From Tropicimonas sp. IMCC6043 (GTDB lineage Bacteria > Pseudomonadota > Alphaproteobacteria > Rhodobacterales > Rhodobacteraceae), in assembly GCF_004146235.1 (NCBI RefSeq), contig NZ_SELO01000019.1:28704-92703 (forward strand): a stretch of 64,000 nucleotides of DNA, in the 5' to 3' direction. Made by a program: the position numbers and the translations under genes. Position 1 is the first letter of the stretch; the number at the start of each line of letters is the position of its first letter. The notes below the pieces were generated by a model that ran no database searches, was not told the origin of the DNA, and saw only the letters and a program-made list of their open reading frames with translations. Positions 8,914 to 19,431 of the stretch are shown one piece after another.

Positions 8914-10923
8914 ATGTCCCTGCCAGATGGATTCCTCGACGAGCTTCGCAGCCGCACCTCGCTTGCGCAGGTTGTCGGCCGCAAGGTGGTTTGGGATCAG
9001 CGGAAATCGAACCAGGCAAAGGGCGATCACTGGGCGCCGTGCCCGTTCCACCAAGAAAAGACCGCCTCCTTCCACGTCGATGACCGCAAGGGCTTCTTCC
9101 ATTGCTTCGGCTGCCACGAGAGCGGCGACACGATCAGCTTCGTGCAGAAGACGGAAAACGTCTCCTTCATCGAGGCGATCGAGATCCTCGCCGGCGAGGC
9201 CGGGATGGAGATGCCGGCGCGCGACCCGCGCGCGAGGGAGAAAGCCGATCGAAAGAGCCAACTCGCCGAGGTGATGGAGGCGGCGACGAAGTTCTTCCGT
9301 CTCCAGCTCAAGACCGCAGCGGGCGGCCAGGCGCGCGCCTACCTCTCGGAGAAGCGCGGCCTGAGCGCGGCGGCGCTCGACCGCTGGGAGATCGGCTTTG
9401 CGCCGCCGGGCTGGCAGAATCTCTGGGACCACCTGCGCGGCAAGGGCATCGCGCCCGAGCTGATCCTCAGCGCGGGGCTCGCCAAGCCCTCGGACAAGGG
9501 CCGGGAGCCCTATGACACATTCCGCAACCGGATCATGTTTCCGATCCGCGACGGCCGCGGCCGCGCCATCGCATTTGGCGGCCGGGCGATGGACCCTTCC
9601 GATAGTGCGAAATATCTCAACTCGCCGGAGACCGATCTCTTCGACAAGGGGCGGAACCTCTACAATTTCGGCCCTGCGCGGGAGGCCGCGGGCAAGGGGC
9701 AGCCGCTCCTCGTCGCCGAAGGTTACATGGACGTGATCGCGCTGTCGGAGGCGGGGTTTGGGGCAACGGTCGCCGGGCTTGGAACCGCGATCACCGAAGC
9801 CCAGCTACAGCTGATGTGGCGGGTGGACGACGAACCGGTGATCGCGCTCGACGGCGACACTGCCGGGCTGCGCGCGGCGATGCGGCTCATCGACCTCGCG
9901 TTGCCGCTGATCGAGGCCGGCAAGTCGCTGCGTTTCTGCCTGCTGCCCGAGGGTCAGGACCCCGACGACCTCCTGAAGGCGCGCGGACCCGAGGCGATGC
10001 AGGCGCTCATCGATGCCGCGGTGCCGATGGTCTCGCTGCTCTGGCGGCGCGAGACCGAGAGCAAGGTGCTCGACAGCCCGGAACGCCGGGCCAAGCTCGA
10101 CACCGCGCTGCGTGCAGCGATCAAGCGGATCCGAGACCCGGGACTTCGCGGCCACTATGCCGAGGAGATCCGGCGGCTTCGGGCGGAACTCTTCGGCCTC
10201 TCTTACGGGCCGGTTGGGCAGGCCGGAATGGGCGCGGAACGGAATGCCCGCCCGCCCTGGAAAAAGGGCGGCTGGCGCGCCGCACCGGTCGCGGCGCCTG
10301 TTTCCGGCACGCTCAGCTCGCGGCTCGCCGGCGCGGACGAGGGCGTGGCGCTGGAACTGCGCGAGGCGGTAATCCTCGCCACGCTGATCGGCACCCCGAC
10401 GCTGCTCGAGGAATTCTGCCACGTTCTCGAGGAGATGCCTTTCGAGGGGCCGGGCCATGCCGAGCTTGCTGCCGTCCTGTTGACCTGTGACCCGGAGGAC
10501 ACGGCCCCCGAAGTCGAGGCCCGCATCGCCGCGGCGCTTGGCCCGCAGGCCCTTGAAAGGGTGCGGTCGGAACGCCACGTAACGCTCGCCCCGTCGGTGC
10601 GGCGTGCCGGCGATCTCGACCTTGCGCGGCTCTGCCTGGAAGAGGAGATCGTCAAGCTGGCCGCGCTCCGGGGCACGAGGCGCGAGATCGACGAGGCCAT
10701 GGAAGGCTTTGGCGAGACCTCCGCGGAGTGGATCGACCATCGGCTCGCGCTTTCGGTCGAGGCGCGTCAGATGGCCGGGCGCAGCAGCGACGGAGACCGC
10801 GCCGACTTTGTCATTGCCGAGAACGGCGCCCGGATGGACCGGGGCGAACGCTCGGAACTGGACCGGCTGCTGAAATCGATCGGCTTCCTGGCGGAAGACA
10901 AGGACGGTGGCGGCGAGACATGA
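8914..10923 (+). CDS. dnaG: DNA primase
   Basis: 669 residues. The N-terminal CHC2-type zinc finger is visible (CPFHQEKTASF followed by FHCFGCHESGD), then the Toprim catalytic core with VAEGYMDVIALSEAG and ALDGDTAG. The C-terminal third, which binds DnaB helicase, is less conserved. DnaG synthesises RNA primers for replication. ATG at 8914 opens MSLPDGFLDELRSRT, the usual primase N-terminus. The gene is followed at 131 bases by rpoD, the classic macromolecular-synthesis order with rpsU missing. Confidence 0.95.
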   Translation: MSLPDGFLDELRSRTSLAQVVGRKVVWDQRKSNQAKGDHWAPCPFHQEKTASFHVDDRKGFFHCFGCHESGDTISFVQKTENVSFIEAIEILAGEAGMEMPARDPRAREKADRKSQLAEVMEAATKFFRLQLKTAAGGQARAYLSEKRGLSAAALDRWEIGFAPPGWQNLWDHLRGKGIAPELILSAGLAKPSDKGREPYDTFRNRIMFPIRDGRGRAIAFGGRAMDPSDSAKYLNSPETDLFDKGRNLYNFGPAREAAGKGQPLLVAEGYMDVIALSEAGFGATVAGLGTAITEAQLQLMWRVDDEPVIALDGDTAGLRAAMRLIDLALPLIEAGKSLRFCLLPEGQDPDDLLKARGPEAMQALIDAAVPMVSLLWRRETESKVLDSPERRAKLDTALRAAIKRIRDPGLRGHYAEEIRRLRAELFGLSYGPVGQAGMGAERNARPPWKKGGWRAAPVAAPVSGTLSSRLAGADEGVALELREAVILATLIGTPTLLEEFCHVLEEMPFEGPGHAELAAVLLTCDPEDTAPEVEARIAAALGPQALERVRSERHVTLAPSVRRAGDLDLARLCLEEEIVKLAALRGTRREIDEAMEGFGETSAEWIDHRLALSVEARQMAGRSSDGDRADFVIAENGARMDRGERSELDRLLKSIGFLAEDKDGGGET

Positions 10924-11053
10924 GAGGGGCGGCGGGCTTTCAATTCCGCGCCCGGATAGGTATGCGAGTGGAATTGCGCGCCCCGTGCGCTAGTGATTCG
11001 GTCTGATTCGAGGACGCGCCGAATCATACCGCCCGCGAGACAGGAGTTCCTAT

Positions 11054-13048
11054 ATGGCCGCCAAGGACACCGAAGACCGCAAGCAGGACGACAACGAGCA
11101 GGACGTTTCGCTCGATATGAGTCAGACCGCGGTCAAGAAGATGATCGCAGATGCCCGCGAGCGGGGTTACATCACATACGATCAGCTCAATCAGGTGCTG
11201 CCGCCGGACCAGGTCTCCTCCGAACAGATCGAGGACGTGATGTCGATGCTCTCCGAAATGGGCATCAACATCATCGAGGGCGAGGAAGCCGAGGACGACG
11301 AGAACGGCGACGGCAAGAAGAACGGATCGACCGAGGTGGTCGAGGCTTCGACGTCGCGTGAGGTCGCCGTCTCCACCACCGAGACCGAGAAGCTCGACCG
11401 CACTGACGACCCGGTCCGAATGTATCTGCGCGAGATGGGCTCGGTGGAGCTGCTCTCGCGCGAGGGCGAGATCGCCATCGCCAAGCGCATCGAGGCCGGC
11501 CGCAACACGATGATCGCCGGGCTCTGCGAAAGCCCGCTGACCTTCCAGGCGATCACGATCTGGCGCGAGGAACTTCTTTCCGAGGAGATTCTGCTGCGCG
11601 ACGTGATCGACCTTGAGACCACGTTCGGCAGCGGCATGGACGACGAGGAAGCGGAGCCCGTGGTCGAGAATCTCGGCGTCGATTCCCAGGCCGAGTCGAA
11701 GACGGAGCAGCCCGAATACGACGCCGACGGCAACCCGATCAAGCGCGAGGACGACGACGAGGAAGAAGAGCAGGCCAACATGTCGCTCGCCGCGATGGAG
11801 GCCGCGCTGAAGCCGAAGGTGCTCGACATCCTCGACCGCATCGCCCGCGATTTCACCGACCTCGAGGAGATGCAGGACGCGCGGATGTCGGCGACGCTGA
11901 ACGAGGACGGCTCGTTCTCGACCGTCGCGGAGGCGACCTATCAGAAGCTGCGCTCCGAGATCGTCGTGCTGGTGAACGAACTGCACCTGCACAACAACCG
12001 GATTGAGGCGCTGATCGACCAGCTCTACGGCATCAACCGCCGCATTATGTCGATCGACAGCAACATGGTGAAACTCGCCGATCAGGCGCGGATCAACCGT
12101 CGCGAGTTCATCGACGCCTACAAGGGCTACGAACTCGACCCGGGCTGGATGGACCGTATGGCGGCCCAGCCGGGCCGCGGCTGGGCGGCGCTCTTCGAGC
12201 GCTCCTCGGACAAGATCGAGGAGCTTCGGGCCGAGATGGCGCAAGTGGGCCAGTATGTCGGCGTCGACATCCCCGAGTTCCGCCGAATCGTCCAGCAGGT
12301 TCAGAAGGGCGAGAAAGAAGCCCGCCAGGCCAAGAAGGAAATGGTCGAGGCGAATCTCCGGCTCGTCATCTCGATCGCCAAGAAATACACCAATCGCGGC
12401 TTGCAGTTCCTCGACCTGATCCAAGAAGGCAATATCGGCCTGATGAAGGCCGTCGATAAGTTCGAGTACCGCCGCGGCTACAAGTTCTCGACCTACGCCA
12501 CGTGGTGGATCCGGCAGGCGATCACTCGTTCGATTGCCGACCAGGCCCGCACGATCCGTATCCCGGTCCACATGATCGAGACGATCAACAAGCTGGTTCG
12601 AACCGGTCGCCAGATGCTGCACGAGATTGGCAGGGAGCCGACGCCGGAGGAACTGGCCGAGAAGCTGCAGATGCCGCTCGAGAAGGTTCGCAAGGTGATG
12701 AAGATTGCCAAGGAACCGATCTCCCTCGAAACGCCGATCGGCGACGAGGAGGACAGCCAACTCGGCGATTTCATCGAGGACAAGAACGCGGTTCTTCCTC
12801 TCGATTCTGCGATTCAGGAGAACTTGAAGGAGACGACGACCCGGGTTCTCGCCTCGCTGACGCCGCGCGAGGAGCGTGTGCTTCGGATGCGCTTCGGCAT
12901 CGGCATGAACACCGACCACACGCTTGAAGAGGTCGGCCAGCAGTTCAGCGTGACCCGCGAGCGGATCCGGCAGATCGAGGCCAAGGCGCTTCGCAAGCTC
13001 AAGCATCCGAGCCGGAGCCGGAAGCTCAGGAGCTTCCTGGATCAGTAG
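11054..13048 (+). CDS. rpoD: RNA polymerase primary sigma factor
   Basis: 664 residues. Region 1.1 and a long acidic non-conserved insert lie in the first half (runs of Glu/Asp around residues 70-100 and 230-240). Region 2 carries [14 protein letters not shown] for -10 recognition, and region 4.2 carries [18 protein letters not shown] for -35 recognition. This is the housekeeping sigma-70 factor. The length is typical of alphaproteobacteria. An AGGAG-type site precedes ATG 11054. The opposite strand carries a 690-codon open frame that is only a shadow. Confidence 0.97.
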   Translation: MAAKDTEDRKQDDNEQDVSLDMSQTAVKKMIADARERGYITYDQLNQVLPPDQVSSEQIEDVMSMLSEMGINIIEGEEAEDDENGDGKKNGSTEVVEASTSREVAVSTTETEKLDRTDDPVRMYLREMGSVELLSREGEIAIAKRIEAGRNTMIAGLCESPLTFQAITIWREELLSEEILLRDVIDLETTFGSGMDDEEAEPVVENLGVDSQAESKTEQPEYDADGNPIKREDDDEEEEQANMSLAAMEAALKPKVLDILDRIARDFTDLEEMQDARMSATLNEDGSFSTVAEATYQKLRSEIVVLVNELHLHNNRIEALIDQLYGINRRIMSIDSNMVKLADQARINRREFIDAYKGYELDPGWMDRMAAQPGRGWAALFERSSDKIEELRAEMAQVGQYVGVDIPEFRRIVQQVQKGEKEARQAKKEMVEANLRLVISIAKKYTNRGLQFLDLIQEGNIGLMKAVDKFEYRRGYKFSTYATWWIRQAITRSIADQARTIRIPVHMIETINKLVRTGRQMLHEIGREPTPEELAEKLQMPLEKVRKVMKIAKEPISLETPIGDEEDSQLGDFIEDKNAVLPLDSAIQENLKETTTRVLASLTPREERVLRMRFGIGMNTDHTLEEVGQQFSVTRERIRQIEAKALRKLKHPSRSRKLRSFLDQ

Positions 13049-13112
13049 CCCGTTCGGGTCCGAGCCGGCGGCGCGGCGACGGGCCGCTTGACGCAAACAG
13101 GGAGGCGCAGTG

Positions 13113-13382
13113 ATGTCGCTGTTTTCGAAACTGTTCGGTGGCGGATCGGGTGGCCAGCCCGAGCCCGAAACCTATTCGGGCTTCCGCATCTTTCCCGACC
13201 CGATCAAGGAGGCCGGCGGTTTTCGTGTCGCCGCCCGGATTGAAAAGGACGTCGACGGGGAGACGCTGAACCACCAGTTGATCCGCGCCGATGTCTGTTC
13301 GTCCGAGGACCAGGCGCGGGAGATCTCGCTCGCGAAGGCACAGGCGCTGATCGACGAACGGGGGGATGCCCTGTTCGGCTGA
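13113..13382 (+). CDS. HlyU-family small protein
   Basis: 89 residues. It opens with MSLFSKLFGGG and contains ETYSGFRIFPDPIKEAGGFRV-like and IEKDVDGETLNHQLIRADV segments that match the HlyU family as I remember it. The founding HlyU activates haemolysin in Vibrio; most alphaproteobacterial members are uncharacterised. A GGAGG site lies seven bases before ATG 13113; an in-frame GTG at 13110 is immediately upstream. It follows rpoD by 64 bases. Confidence 0.7.
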   Translation: MSLFSKLFGGGSGGQPEPETYSGFRIFPDPIKEAGGFRVAARIEKDVDGETLNHQLIRADVCSSEDQAREISLAKAQALIDERGDALFG

Positions 13383-13567
13383 ACGGGCTTGGTCAGGGGA
13401 AGTTCGGGCAACCGGGTCTCTTCCCTTTTGAACGCGTTTCGGAGGACTTCGGCAGCGGTATGCGAGAGCGCCTTCCAGGCCTCGCGATGTCCGCAACCGC
13501 CCTTGCGACGGAGAACCTGTCCTGTAGTCTGTCACCATGCTCCAATGGGGCAGGAACGGAGGCGAAG

Positions 13568-14002
13568 ATGGGACGCATGGCCATGATATCGGCGCTTGTC
13601 GGAGCGCTCGCGGCGGGGGCGGCTCCGGCCGTGTCGCAGGGCGCCGTGCGATACGCGGCGCCGGACGGATTGGTGGTCATCGGTTCGTCACAGGAATTCG
13701 AGATCCTCACGATTGCCGGGCGCGGAAAGGCGGACTATTTCTGTGCCGCTGGTCGCTTTGCCCGCGACCGGCTCGGCGCCCGCAACACCGACCGGGTAAT
13801 CGTCATCAGCGGCCGTACGCCAAGCCAGATCCAACCGAACCGCGACGCCGTGGTCTTCGCGGTGACCGGACCGGACGGGCCGCGCCCTCCGGTCGCCCGC
13901 ATCGCAGGTCCGCGGCGCGGCCAGAGTGCAAGCGTGGGCCATGCCAACGCGCTCTGCAGCCTTGCCCATATGGGGCACGGTAGTTCGAATGATGACGACT
14001 AG
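13568..14002 (+). CDS. Hypothetical exported protein
   Basis: 144 residues with a signal peptide (MGRMAMISALVGALAAGAAPAVSQG) and a mature part containing two cysteines (YFCAAG and NALCSLAH) that could form a disulfide. GGAGGCGAAG just before ATG 13568 decides the start over the longer frame from 13460. I do not recognise a family. It is an isolated plus-strand gene between the HlyU-type gene and yjbQ. Confidence 0.6.
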   Translation: MGRMAMISALVGALAAGAAPAVSQGAVRYAAPDGLVVIGSSQEFEILTIAGRGKADYFCAAGRFARDRLGARNTDRVIVISGRTPSQIQPNRDAVVFAVTGPDGPRPPVARIAGPRRGQSASVGHANALCSLAHMGHGSSNDDD

Positions 14003-14086
14003 GGCGCCGGCGATGGCGGTTTCCTTCGTGCGGTCGACGGGCTCCGTTCCCGCTGTCCCGCGGCGTCCCCGAAGGATCTGCGGCAG

Positions 14087-14515
14087 ATGATGCGCCACCA
14101 CATCCTGGACGTCGACACCGAGGGGGCCGGCCTTTACGAGATCACGTCTCGCGTGGCTCGCTGGTTGCGCGAGGTCGGCGCGGCGGACGGGCTCCTGACG
14201 CTGCTGATCCGCCACACATCGGCCTCGCTGCTGATCCAGGAGAACGCGGACCCCGAGGTGCAGAGCGACCTGCGGGCCTATTTCGAGCGGCTGGTGCCGC
14301 CCTCGAACCATCCCTCGATGTCTTATCTGGAACATGTCTACGAGGGCCCCGACGACATGCCCGGTCATATCAAGGCGGCGCTGCTGCCGGTAAGCCTGTC
14401 GATCCCGGTTGAAGCGGGCGCAATGATGCTTGGTACATGGCAGGGCCTTTACGTCTTCGAACACCGCACGCGGGCGCATCGACGTCAGGTGGTGATGCAT
14501 TTCCTGGGCGCATGA
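14087..14515 (+). CDS. YjbQ/UPF0047 family protein
   Basis: 142 residues, the family's usual length. Conserved segments visible are LIRHTSASLLIQENADPEV and the C-terminal GTWQGLYVFEHRTRAHRRQV. The family is annotated as a secondary thiamine-phosphate synthase because some members rescue thiE mutants when overproduced, but the physiological role is unknown. The first codon is ATG at 14087 (MMRHHILDVDT). No operon partner is evident. Confidence 0.85.
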   Translation: MMRHHILDVDTEGAGLYEITSRVARWLREVGAADGLLTLLIRHTSASLLIQENADPEVQSDLRAYFERLVPPSNHPSMSYLEHVYEGPDDMPGHIKAALLPVSLSIPVEAGAMMLGTWQGLYVFEHRTRAHRRQVVMHFLGA

Positions 14516-14669
14516 GAGGGTGCGAACGCCGTGTTTCCGCCCGTTCCGGTCCGATTTTCTCCAGATAGGGTATGTGGACAAATCCCCTACCCAAGCTTTC
14601 GCGGCTCCCCTATAGTCTTAGCAATGCGTCGGGGGTGACCCCCAAGGGGAAGTCTGAAAGGGGACAGGG

Positions 14670-15137
14670 ATGCGGTGCCCGTTCTGCGGCAATGTCGATA
14701 CCCAGGTGAAGGACTCGCGGCCTGCGGAGGATCACGTCGCCATCCGGCGGCGGCGCTTCTGCCCGGCCTGCGGCGGGCGCTTCACCACGTATGAGCGGGT
14801 CCAACTGCGCGACCTCGTGGTGATCAAGTCGAACGGACGTCGCGAGGATTTCGACCGCGACAAGCTCGAACGCTCGGTGCGGATCGCGCTGCAGAAACGC
14901 CCGGTGGACCCCGAGCGGGTGGACCAGATGATTTCCGGCATCGTGCGCCGGCTGGAGAGCATGGGCGAGACCGATATATCGTCCAAGGTGATCGGCGAGA
15001 TCGTCATGGAGACGCTCGCGCGGATCGATACGGTGGCCTATGTCCGCTTCGCCAGCGTCTACAAGAACTTCCAGGCTGCGGGTGATTTCGACAAGTTCGT
15101 CAGCGAGTTGCGCCCCGGGGACGGACAAGGAGAGTGA
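14670..15137 (+). CDS. nrdR: Transcriptional repressor NrdR
   Basis: 155 residues. An N-terminal zinc ribbon (MRCPFCGN ... [14 protein letters not shown]) is followed by an ATP-cone (about residues 45-140). NrdR senses dATP/ATP and represses ribonucleotide reductase genes. It starts with a good GGGGACAGGG site at ATG 14670. Its stop overlaps the GTG start of ribD by four bases (GTGA), indicating translational coupling; the nrdR-ribD order is widespread in alphaproteobacteria. Confidence 0.95.
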   Translation: MRCPFCGNVDTQVKDSRPAEDHVAIRRRRFCPACGGRFTTYERVQLRDLVVIKSNGRREDFDRDKLERSVRIALQKRPVDPERVDQMISGIVRRLESMGETDISSKVIGEIVMETLARIDTVAYVRFASVYKNFQAAGDFDKFVSELRPGDGQGE

Positions 15138-16243
15138 CCGCTGAAGCGGCGGACGCCCGGTTCCTCGATCTGGCGATCGCGCTCGGGCGGCGCGGGCTGG
15201 GCCGGGTCTGGCCCAATCCGGCTGTGGGCTGTGTCATCGTTCAGGGCGCGCGCGTCGTGGGGCGCGGATGGACCCGGCCCGGCGGCCGGCCTCATGCCGA
15301 GACCGTTGCGCTGGCGCAGGCCGGCGCGGCCGCGCGCGGCGCCACGGCCTATGTCTCACTGGAACCTTGCGCCCATCACGGCAAGACGCCGCCCTGCGCC
15401 GAGGCACTTTTGGCGGCGGGTGTTGTTCGAGTCGTTTCCGCACTCGAGGACCCGGACCCGCGCGTGGCCGGCAGAGGCCATGCACTTCTTGCGGCCGGCG
15501 GTGTCGCGGTGACGAACGGCCTGCGGGCGGAGGCCGCCCGGCGGGCGAACGAGGGGTTCCTGCGGCGGGTGACGGAAGGCCGGCCGCATCTGACGCTGAA
15601 ACTGGCCGTTTCGGTCGACGGCCGCATCGCCACGGCCACTGGAGAGAGCCAGTGGATCACCGGCCCCGAGGCGCGCCGCGCGGTACACGGGATGCGCGCG
15701 TCACATGACGCGGTTCTGGTCGGCGCCGGCACGGCGCGGGACGACGACCCTTCGCTCACAATCCGCGGCCTTGGCGTGACGCATCAGCCGGTGCGCATCG
15801 TCGCCTCGCGGCGACTAGACCTCCCGACAGAGGGCCGCCTTTTTAACGGGATGGAGGACGCGCCGGTCTGGCTCTGCCACGGCCCGGCCGCAGACGGGGA
15901 AAGGCAGGCGGCCTGGGCAGTGCAGGGGGCGCGGTTCCTCGAAGTGCCTGTGCATCACGGGCGGCAACTCGATCCGGCGGAGATGTTGCAGGCACTCGGC
16001 GCGGCAGGGCTGACGCGGGTTCTGTGCGAGGGCGGCGGCACGCTGGCGGCCTCGCTTCTGAATGCCGGGCTGGTGGATGAACTCGTGACGTTTACGGCTG
16101 GCCTCGGGCTCGGCGCCGAGGGCCGGCCGGGGCTCGGCGCCATGGGGGTCGACGCGCTGGCCGCGGCGCCGCGGTTCCGGCTGGAGCGGCTGCGCGCCGT
16201 GGGGCCGGATGCGATGGCGGTCTGGCGGCCGGAGCGGCGCTGA
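15134..16243 (+). CDS. ribD: Bifunctional riboflavin deaminase/reductase RibD
   Basis: 369 residues. The N-terminal cytidine-deaminase-like domain has the zinc site HAETVAL and [15 protein letters not shown]; the C-terminal reductase domain (from about residue 150) includes [14 protein letters not shown] and [13 protein letters not shown]. RibD carries out the deamination and side-chain reduction that follow GTP cyclohydrolase II. It starts with GTG overlapping the nrdR stop, with AAGGAGA directly upstream. The riboflavin synthase gene lies 2.6 kb away, separated by the capsule genes. Confidence 0.92.
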   Translation: MTAEAADARFLDLAIALGRRGLGRVWPNPAVGCVIVQGARVVGRGWTRPGGRPHAETVALAQAGAAARGATAYVSLEPCAHHGKTPPCAEALLAAGVVRVVSALEDPDPRVAGRGHALLAAGGVAVTNGLRAEAARRANEGFLRRVTEGRPHLTLKLAVSVDGRIATATGESQWITGPEARRAVHGMRASHDAVLVGAGTARDDDPSLTIRGLGVTHQPVRIVASRRLDLPTEGRLFNGMEDAPVWLCHGPAADGERQAAWAVQGARFLEVPVHHGRQLDPAEMLQALGAAGLTRVLCEGGGTLAASLLNAGLVDELVTFTAGLGLGAEGRPGLGAMGVDALAAAPRFRLERLRAVGPDAMAVWRPERR

Positions 16244-16288
16244 GCGGCGGAAGGCAAGCCTGGACGGACCACGTGACGCTCAGCGCCA

Positions 16289-18322
16289 TTAGGTCCTATG
16301 GCTGGCGAACAGGCCCTGAATCTTGGAGAACAGCGGGTTGGCCCGGGGCGAGATGCCGGCGGCGAGCCGTTCCACCGCGACCTCGACCGGGCAGGGCAGG
16401 CCGGTTACCGGGTCGAGATAACGCGGATAGTCGATGAGCGCAGCGTGGATCAGGCCGGCGAGGCTCGGGCGGGCGCGCCGCCGCTCGGGGACCGGCCCGA
16501 GATCCGTGGTCAGGCCCCAGCCGGCATAGAATGGCGCGCCGAGGCAGGTGACGGAACGCCCGCGCAGCAGCGCCTCGAACCCGAGCAGGGAGGTCAGGGT
16601 CCAGACCTCGTCGACAGCGGCGATGAGGGCCGCGGGGTCGGTGCGTCGGAGCGTCAGGTCGGCAAGATCGCTGTCCTCCGGAAGGGCGCCGGCGCGCAGA
16701 CCCGCGTCGACATCCGGATGCGGCTTGTAGATCAGCACCGCGTCCGGATTGGCAGCGCGCACGGCCTCCAACAGAGCGCTGTTGCTGCGGATCTCGCCGC
16801 AGCCGAGCCGGATCGACTCGTCGTCCTCGACCTGGCCGGGCACGAGGATGCGGCGGCCCTTGGGAAGATCGGGCAAGGTGCCTGTGCCAGTTGTGTATTT
16901 CGTGAGCGCGGCCCGAGTGAGCGCGACCTGAAGGCGCTCGGCGCGGCGGATTGCACCGTCGGGCAGGTCGGTCGAGGCGGCGATCAATCGTTCGAGTCGG
17001 CTTTCCCGGCTTGGATCGTAGTAGATGCCGAGATCGTCGCGGACGAGCGAGATCGGCGGTACCAGTTTTGTGCCGAGCCCCCGGGAGTGCAGGAACCCGT
17101 CTTCCACGCGAAGCAGCGGCACGTTGGCGGCGGCCGCGCCTAATTCGACCTGGGGGTCGATCCGGCCGGCCCAGCCGAGGATCGGGCACCCTTCCTTCAT
17201 CGCCGTGAGCACGGTCCCACCGGGCGGCAGGCCGAAGGTAAGCTTGCCCTCGCTGCCATAGAAGCGCCGCAGGTGGCCGCGCTTCCAGAGCCGCATGCCG
17301 GTCGCCACATAGCCGTGGCGGTCCTCGCGGAAGGCGCGGAGGCGGGCGTCGAAACCGTCGAGCACGTCCTCCAACTCGCAGAGCCGGTCGCGCCAGGGAT
17401 CATACCAGGTCGGATGGAGGATCATCGCGGCGGCGAAGAGCTGGCTTCGGGTCAGCCGGCGCTGGCGGCGGGCGGGCGGAGCCTCGTCCTCGGTCAGGCC
17501 CCAGCCGGCATAGAAGGGTTGGCCGAAAACGCGCGGCCTGTGGCCGGCGAGGATCGCCTCGAAGCCGAATTGCGAGGAGACGGTGTAGACAGCGACGGCG
17601 CCCTCGAGAAGGCGCCAGGGCGAATGGGGTGCGGTGAGCAACGCGACTTGTTCGCTGGCCTCGCCCGGGCCGAAATGTCCGCGGCGGTGCCCAGCGCAGG
17701 TCTCGGGAAGGGAGCAGATGAGGATGCGCGCGCCCGGATGTTCGATTTGTGCAAGCGCGAGCATCTCCCGGAAGCGCTCCGGCTTAGCGCCAGCCCCTCG
17801 AATCGAGGCATCGCCGACGGTCTGGTCGACGACTAGGACATACCCCGGCTCGGGCGGGTCAAGATCGGTGTCGAACGTATTGTATTTGCTGATCTCGGAC
17901 TTCCGCATGCGGGCCATCGCCGCGCGCGCGCGTTCGAGCAGGGCGGTGTCGTCGAGCGGCGCATTGGCGAGGGTCTCCTCCAGCTCGGAAGGCTGGCCGG
18001 AATCGTAGTGCACGCCCAGCCGGTCAAGCAGCAATCCTGTGGGCGCTTCGCCATCCCGCCCGGTGCGCAGCGAGCGCAGCAAGGCATCTTCGACTCGCAG
18101 GATGCGGGCGCCGGTCCGTCGCGCGACGGCTTCGCCACGCCATGCCGTGGGGCCATGGCCCCAGACGCCGATCCAGTCGTCCCGGCCGGGGCGGCCGGTG
18201 GTCACCTGCCAGCCGGCAAGCGCGAGGATGCGCCGGATGCGTCGCGTCGCGAAGCCGCCATCGTAAACGAAAAGCCGCCGGGGAGCGGATTCCGCGGAGG
18301 AATGTGGCTGCTCTGCGGTCAC
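16289..18322 (-). CDS. kpsC: Capsular polysaccharide Kdo-transferase KpsC-like
   Basis: 677 residues with an internal duplication: the same motif occurs as FGQPFYAGWGLTED (about residues 267-280) and GAPFYAGWGLTTD (about 600), matching the two glycosyltransferase modules of KpsC, which builds the poly-Kdo linker on the lipid anchor of group 2/3-type capsules. It is cytoplasmic or membrane-associated. GTG start at 18322. It lies nine bases after the remnant export-lipoprotein gene, so the two formed an operon. No kpsS, kpsM/T or kpsE gene is in the window. Confidence 0.88.
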   Translation of the reverse strand: MTAEQPHSSAESAPRRLFVYDGGFATRRIRRILALAGWQVTTGRPGRDDWIGVWGHGPTAWRGEAVARRTGARILRVEDALLRSLRTGRDGEAPTGLLLDRLGVHYDSGQPSELEETLANAPLDDTALLERARAAMARMRKSEISKYNTFDTDLDPPEPGYVLVVDQTVGDASIRGAGAKPERFREMLALAQIEHPGARILICSLPETCAGHRRGHFGPGEASEQVALLTAPHSPWRLLEGAVAVYTVSSQFGFEAILAGHRPRVFGQPFYAGWGLTEDEAPPARRQRRLTRSQLFAAAMILHPTWYDPWRDRLCELEDVLDGFDARLRAFREDRHGYVATGMRLWKRGHLRRFYGSEGKLTFGLPPGGTVLTAMKEGCPILGWAGRIDPQVELGAAAANVPLLRVEDGFLHSRGLGTKLVPPISLVRDDLGIYYDPSRESRLERLIAASTDLPDGAIRRAERLQVALTRAALTKYTTGTGTLPDLPKGRRILVPGQVEDDESIRLGCGEIRSNSALLEAVRAANPDAVLIYKPHPDVDAGLRAGALPEDSDLADLTLRRTDPAALIAAVDEVWTLTSLLGFEALLRGRSVTCLGAPFYAGWGLTTDLGPVPERRRARPSLAGLIHAALIDYPRYLDPVTGLPCPVEVAVERLAAGISPRANPLFSKIQGLFASHRT

Positions 18323-18331
18323 GCGCCGGCC

Positions 18332-18607
18332 CTAATTGGCCAGCGTCGCGTAGTCCGTCAGCGGGCTGAGATTACCGGTGACGGCCGAGAGAGTCTTCTG
18401 CCAGGACACGAAAGGTGCATCGGTCACGCAGAGCGTGTCGTCGTCGCGGCCTAGCCTGTCGCCCAGCCGGATCGTGTCGGAGCCGACCGGACCAGAAAAG
18501 ATCTCGTTCTTGTGGAGGCCGGATCGCGGCAGGCCACAACCACCCACGGCCGGCGCCTCGAGGGGCAGGGCCACGACGCTGGCCCGGCCGGTCATGTTCA
18601 CGTTCAC
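18332..18607 (-). pseudogene. Internally deleted Wza/KpsD-type polysaccharide export lipoprotein
   Basis: A 91-codon frame that joins the two ends of an export lipoprotein. The first 40 residues read like its lipoprotein start (APAVGGCGLPRSG with a lipobox Cys, then KNEIFSG), and residues from about 47 read like its C-terminus (DRLGRDDDTLCVTDAPFVSW...). Family members have about 350-400 residues, so about 300 codons appear to be missing at roughly position 18480, in frame. AAGGAG and the start codon (GTG 18607) are intact. Identification is by pattern memory and needs an alignment; it might instead be a genuine short protein. Confidence 0.5.
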
Positions 18608-18843
18608 TGCTCTGACTCCTTGGCGCTTTTTGCCTCAGCTTTTGTCGCCAACCCTACAGGACGCTTAGAAAATGGGAAGTCTGGCTCCGGGCCGCGCGGG
18701 GAGTGTTGCCGCCTGGCCGCGTGCCCGACTCCTCTGCCGTCCCTTGTGGCCGCGGTCCACCGGGCGCTCGTCGGGGCAATGCACCTCTTGCCCGGCGCGC
18801 GCTGGAGAGGTAGCTCCCGGAGCAGACAACAGGAGGCTCATCC

Positions 18844-19431
18844 ATGTTCACCGGCATCGTGACCGACCTTGGCGAGATCAGGCATCTGGAGCGTCGCGGC
18901 GACCTCAGGGCTCGGATCGGCACCTCCTATGACATGACGCGCGTGGATGTCGGCGCGTCGATCGCCTGCGACGGGGTCTGCCTGACGGTGGTGGGCAAAG
19001 GGGCGGATTGGTTCGAGGTGGACATCTCGGCCGAGACGGTCTCGAAGACCAATATCGGCGGCTGGACCGAAGGCGGGCGGATCAATCTCGAACGGGCGCT
19101 GAAAGTTGGCGACGAGCTCGGCGGCCATATCGTCTCCGGTCATGTCGACGGGGTGGCCGAGATCCTCGCCATGGTGCCGGAGGGCGACAGCACCCGCTTT
19201 ACCTTCCGCGCGCCGAAGGATCTTGCGCGGTTCATCGCGCCGAAAGGGTCGGTGGCGCTGAATGGGACCTCGCTGACGGTGAACGAGGTCGAGGGCTGCG
19301 ATTTCGGCATCAACATCATCCCGCACACCAAGGAGGTGACGACCTGGGGCGCGGCGGAGGTGGGCGACGTCGTCAACTTGGAGATCGACACGTTGGCGCG
19401 CTACGTGGCGCGGCTGGCGGAGACGATTTGA
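18844..19431 (+). CDS. ribE: Riboflavin synthase alpha subunit
   Basis: 195 residues, the usual length. It starts MFTGIVTDLGEI, the family N-terminus, and shows the two tandem lumazine-binding barrels: SIACDGVCLTVV in the first and VALNGTSLTVNEV in the second. It catalyses the dismutation of two 6,7-dimethyl-8-ribityllumazine molecules to riboflavin. ACAGGAGG lies just before ATG 18844. No FMN riboswitch-like sequence is visible in the 236 bases upstream. Confidence 0.95.
   Translation: MFTGIVTDLGEIRHLERRGDLRARIGTSYDMTRVDVGASIACDGVCLTVVGKGADWFEVDISAETVSKTNIGGWTEGGRINLERALKVGDELGGHIVSGHVDGVAEILAMVPEGDSTRFTFRAPKDLARFIAPKGSVALNGTSLTVNEVEGCDFGINIIPHTKEVTTWGAAEVGDVVNLEIDTLARYVARLAETI

Noticed and set aside
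11024..13096. 690-codon open frame antisense to rpoD
   Set aside because: It mirrors rpoD codon by codon in a high-GC genome, is rich in Arg/His/Leu/Val without domains, and has no support as a protein. The same applies to long antisense frames over cysI (33517-35421), pepF (22429-24177), the caspase gene (20622-22100) and the ABC fusion gene (46426-48384).
18608..18843. FMN riboswitch upstream of ribE
   Set aside because: None of the conserved RFN-element segments (AGGGC.., GGTGAAATTCC-like) are visible on the plus strand before ribE.
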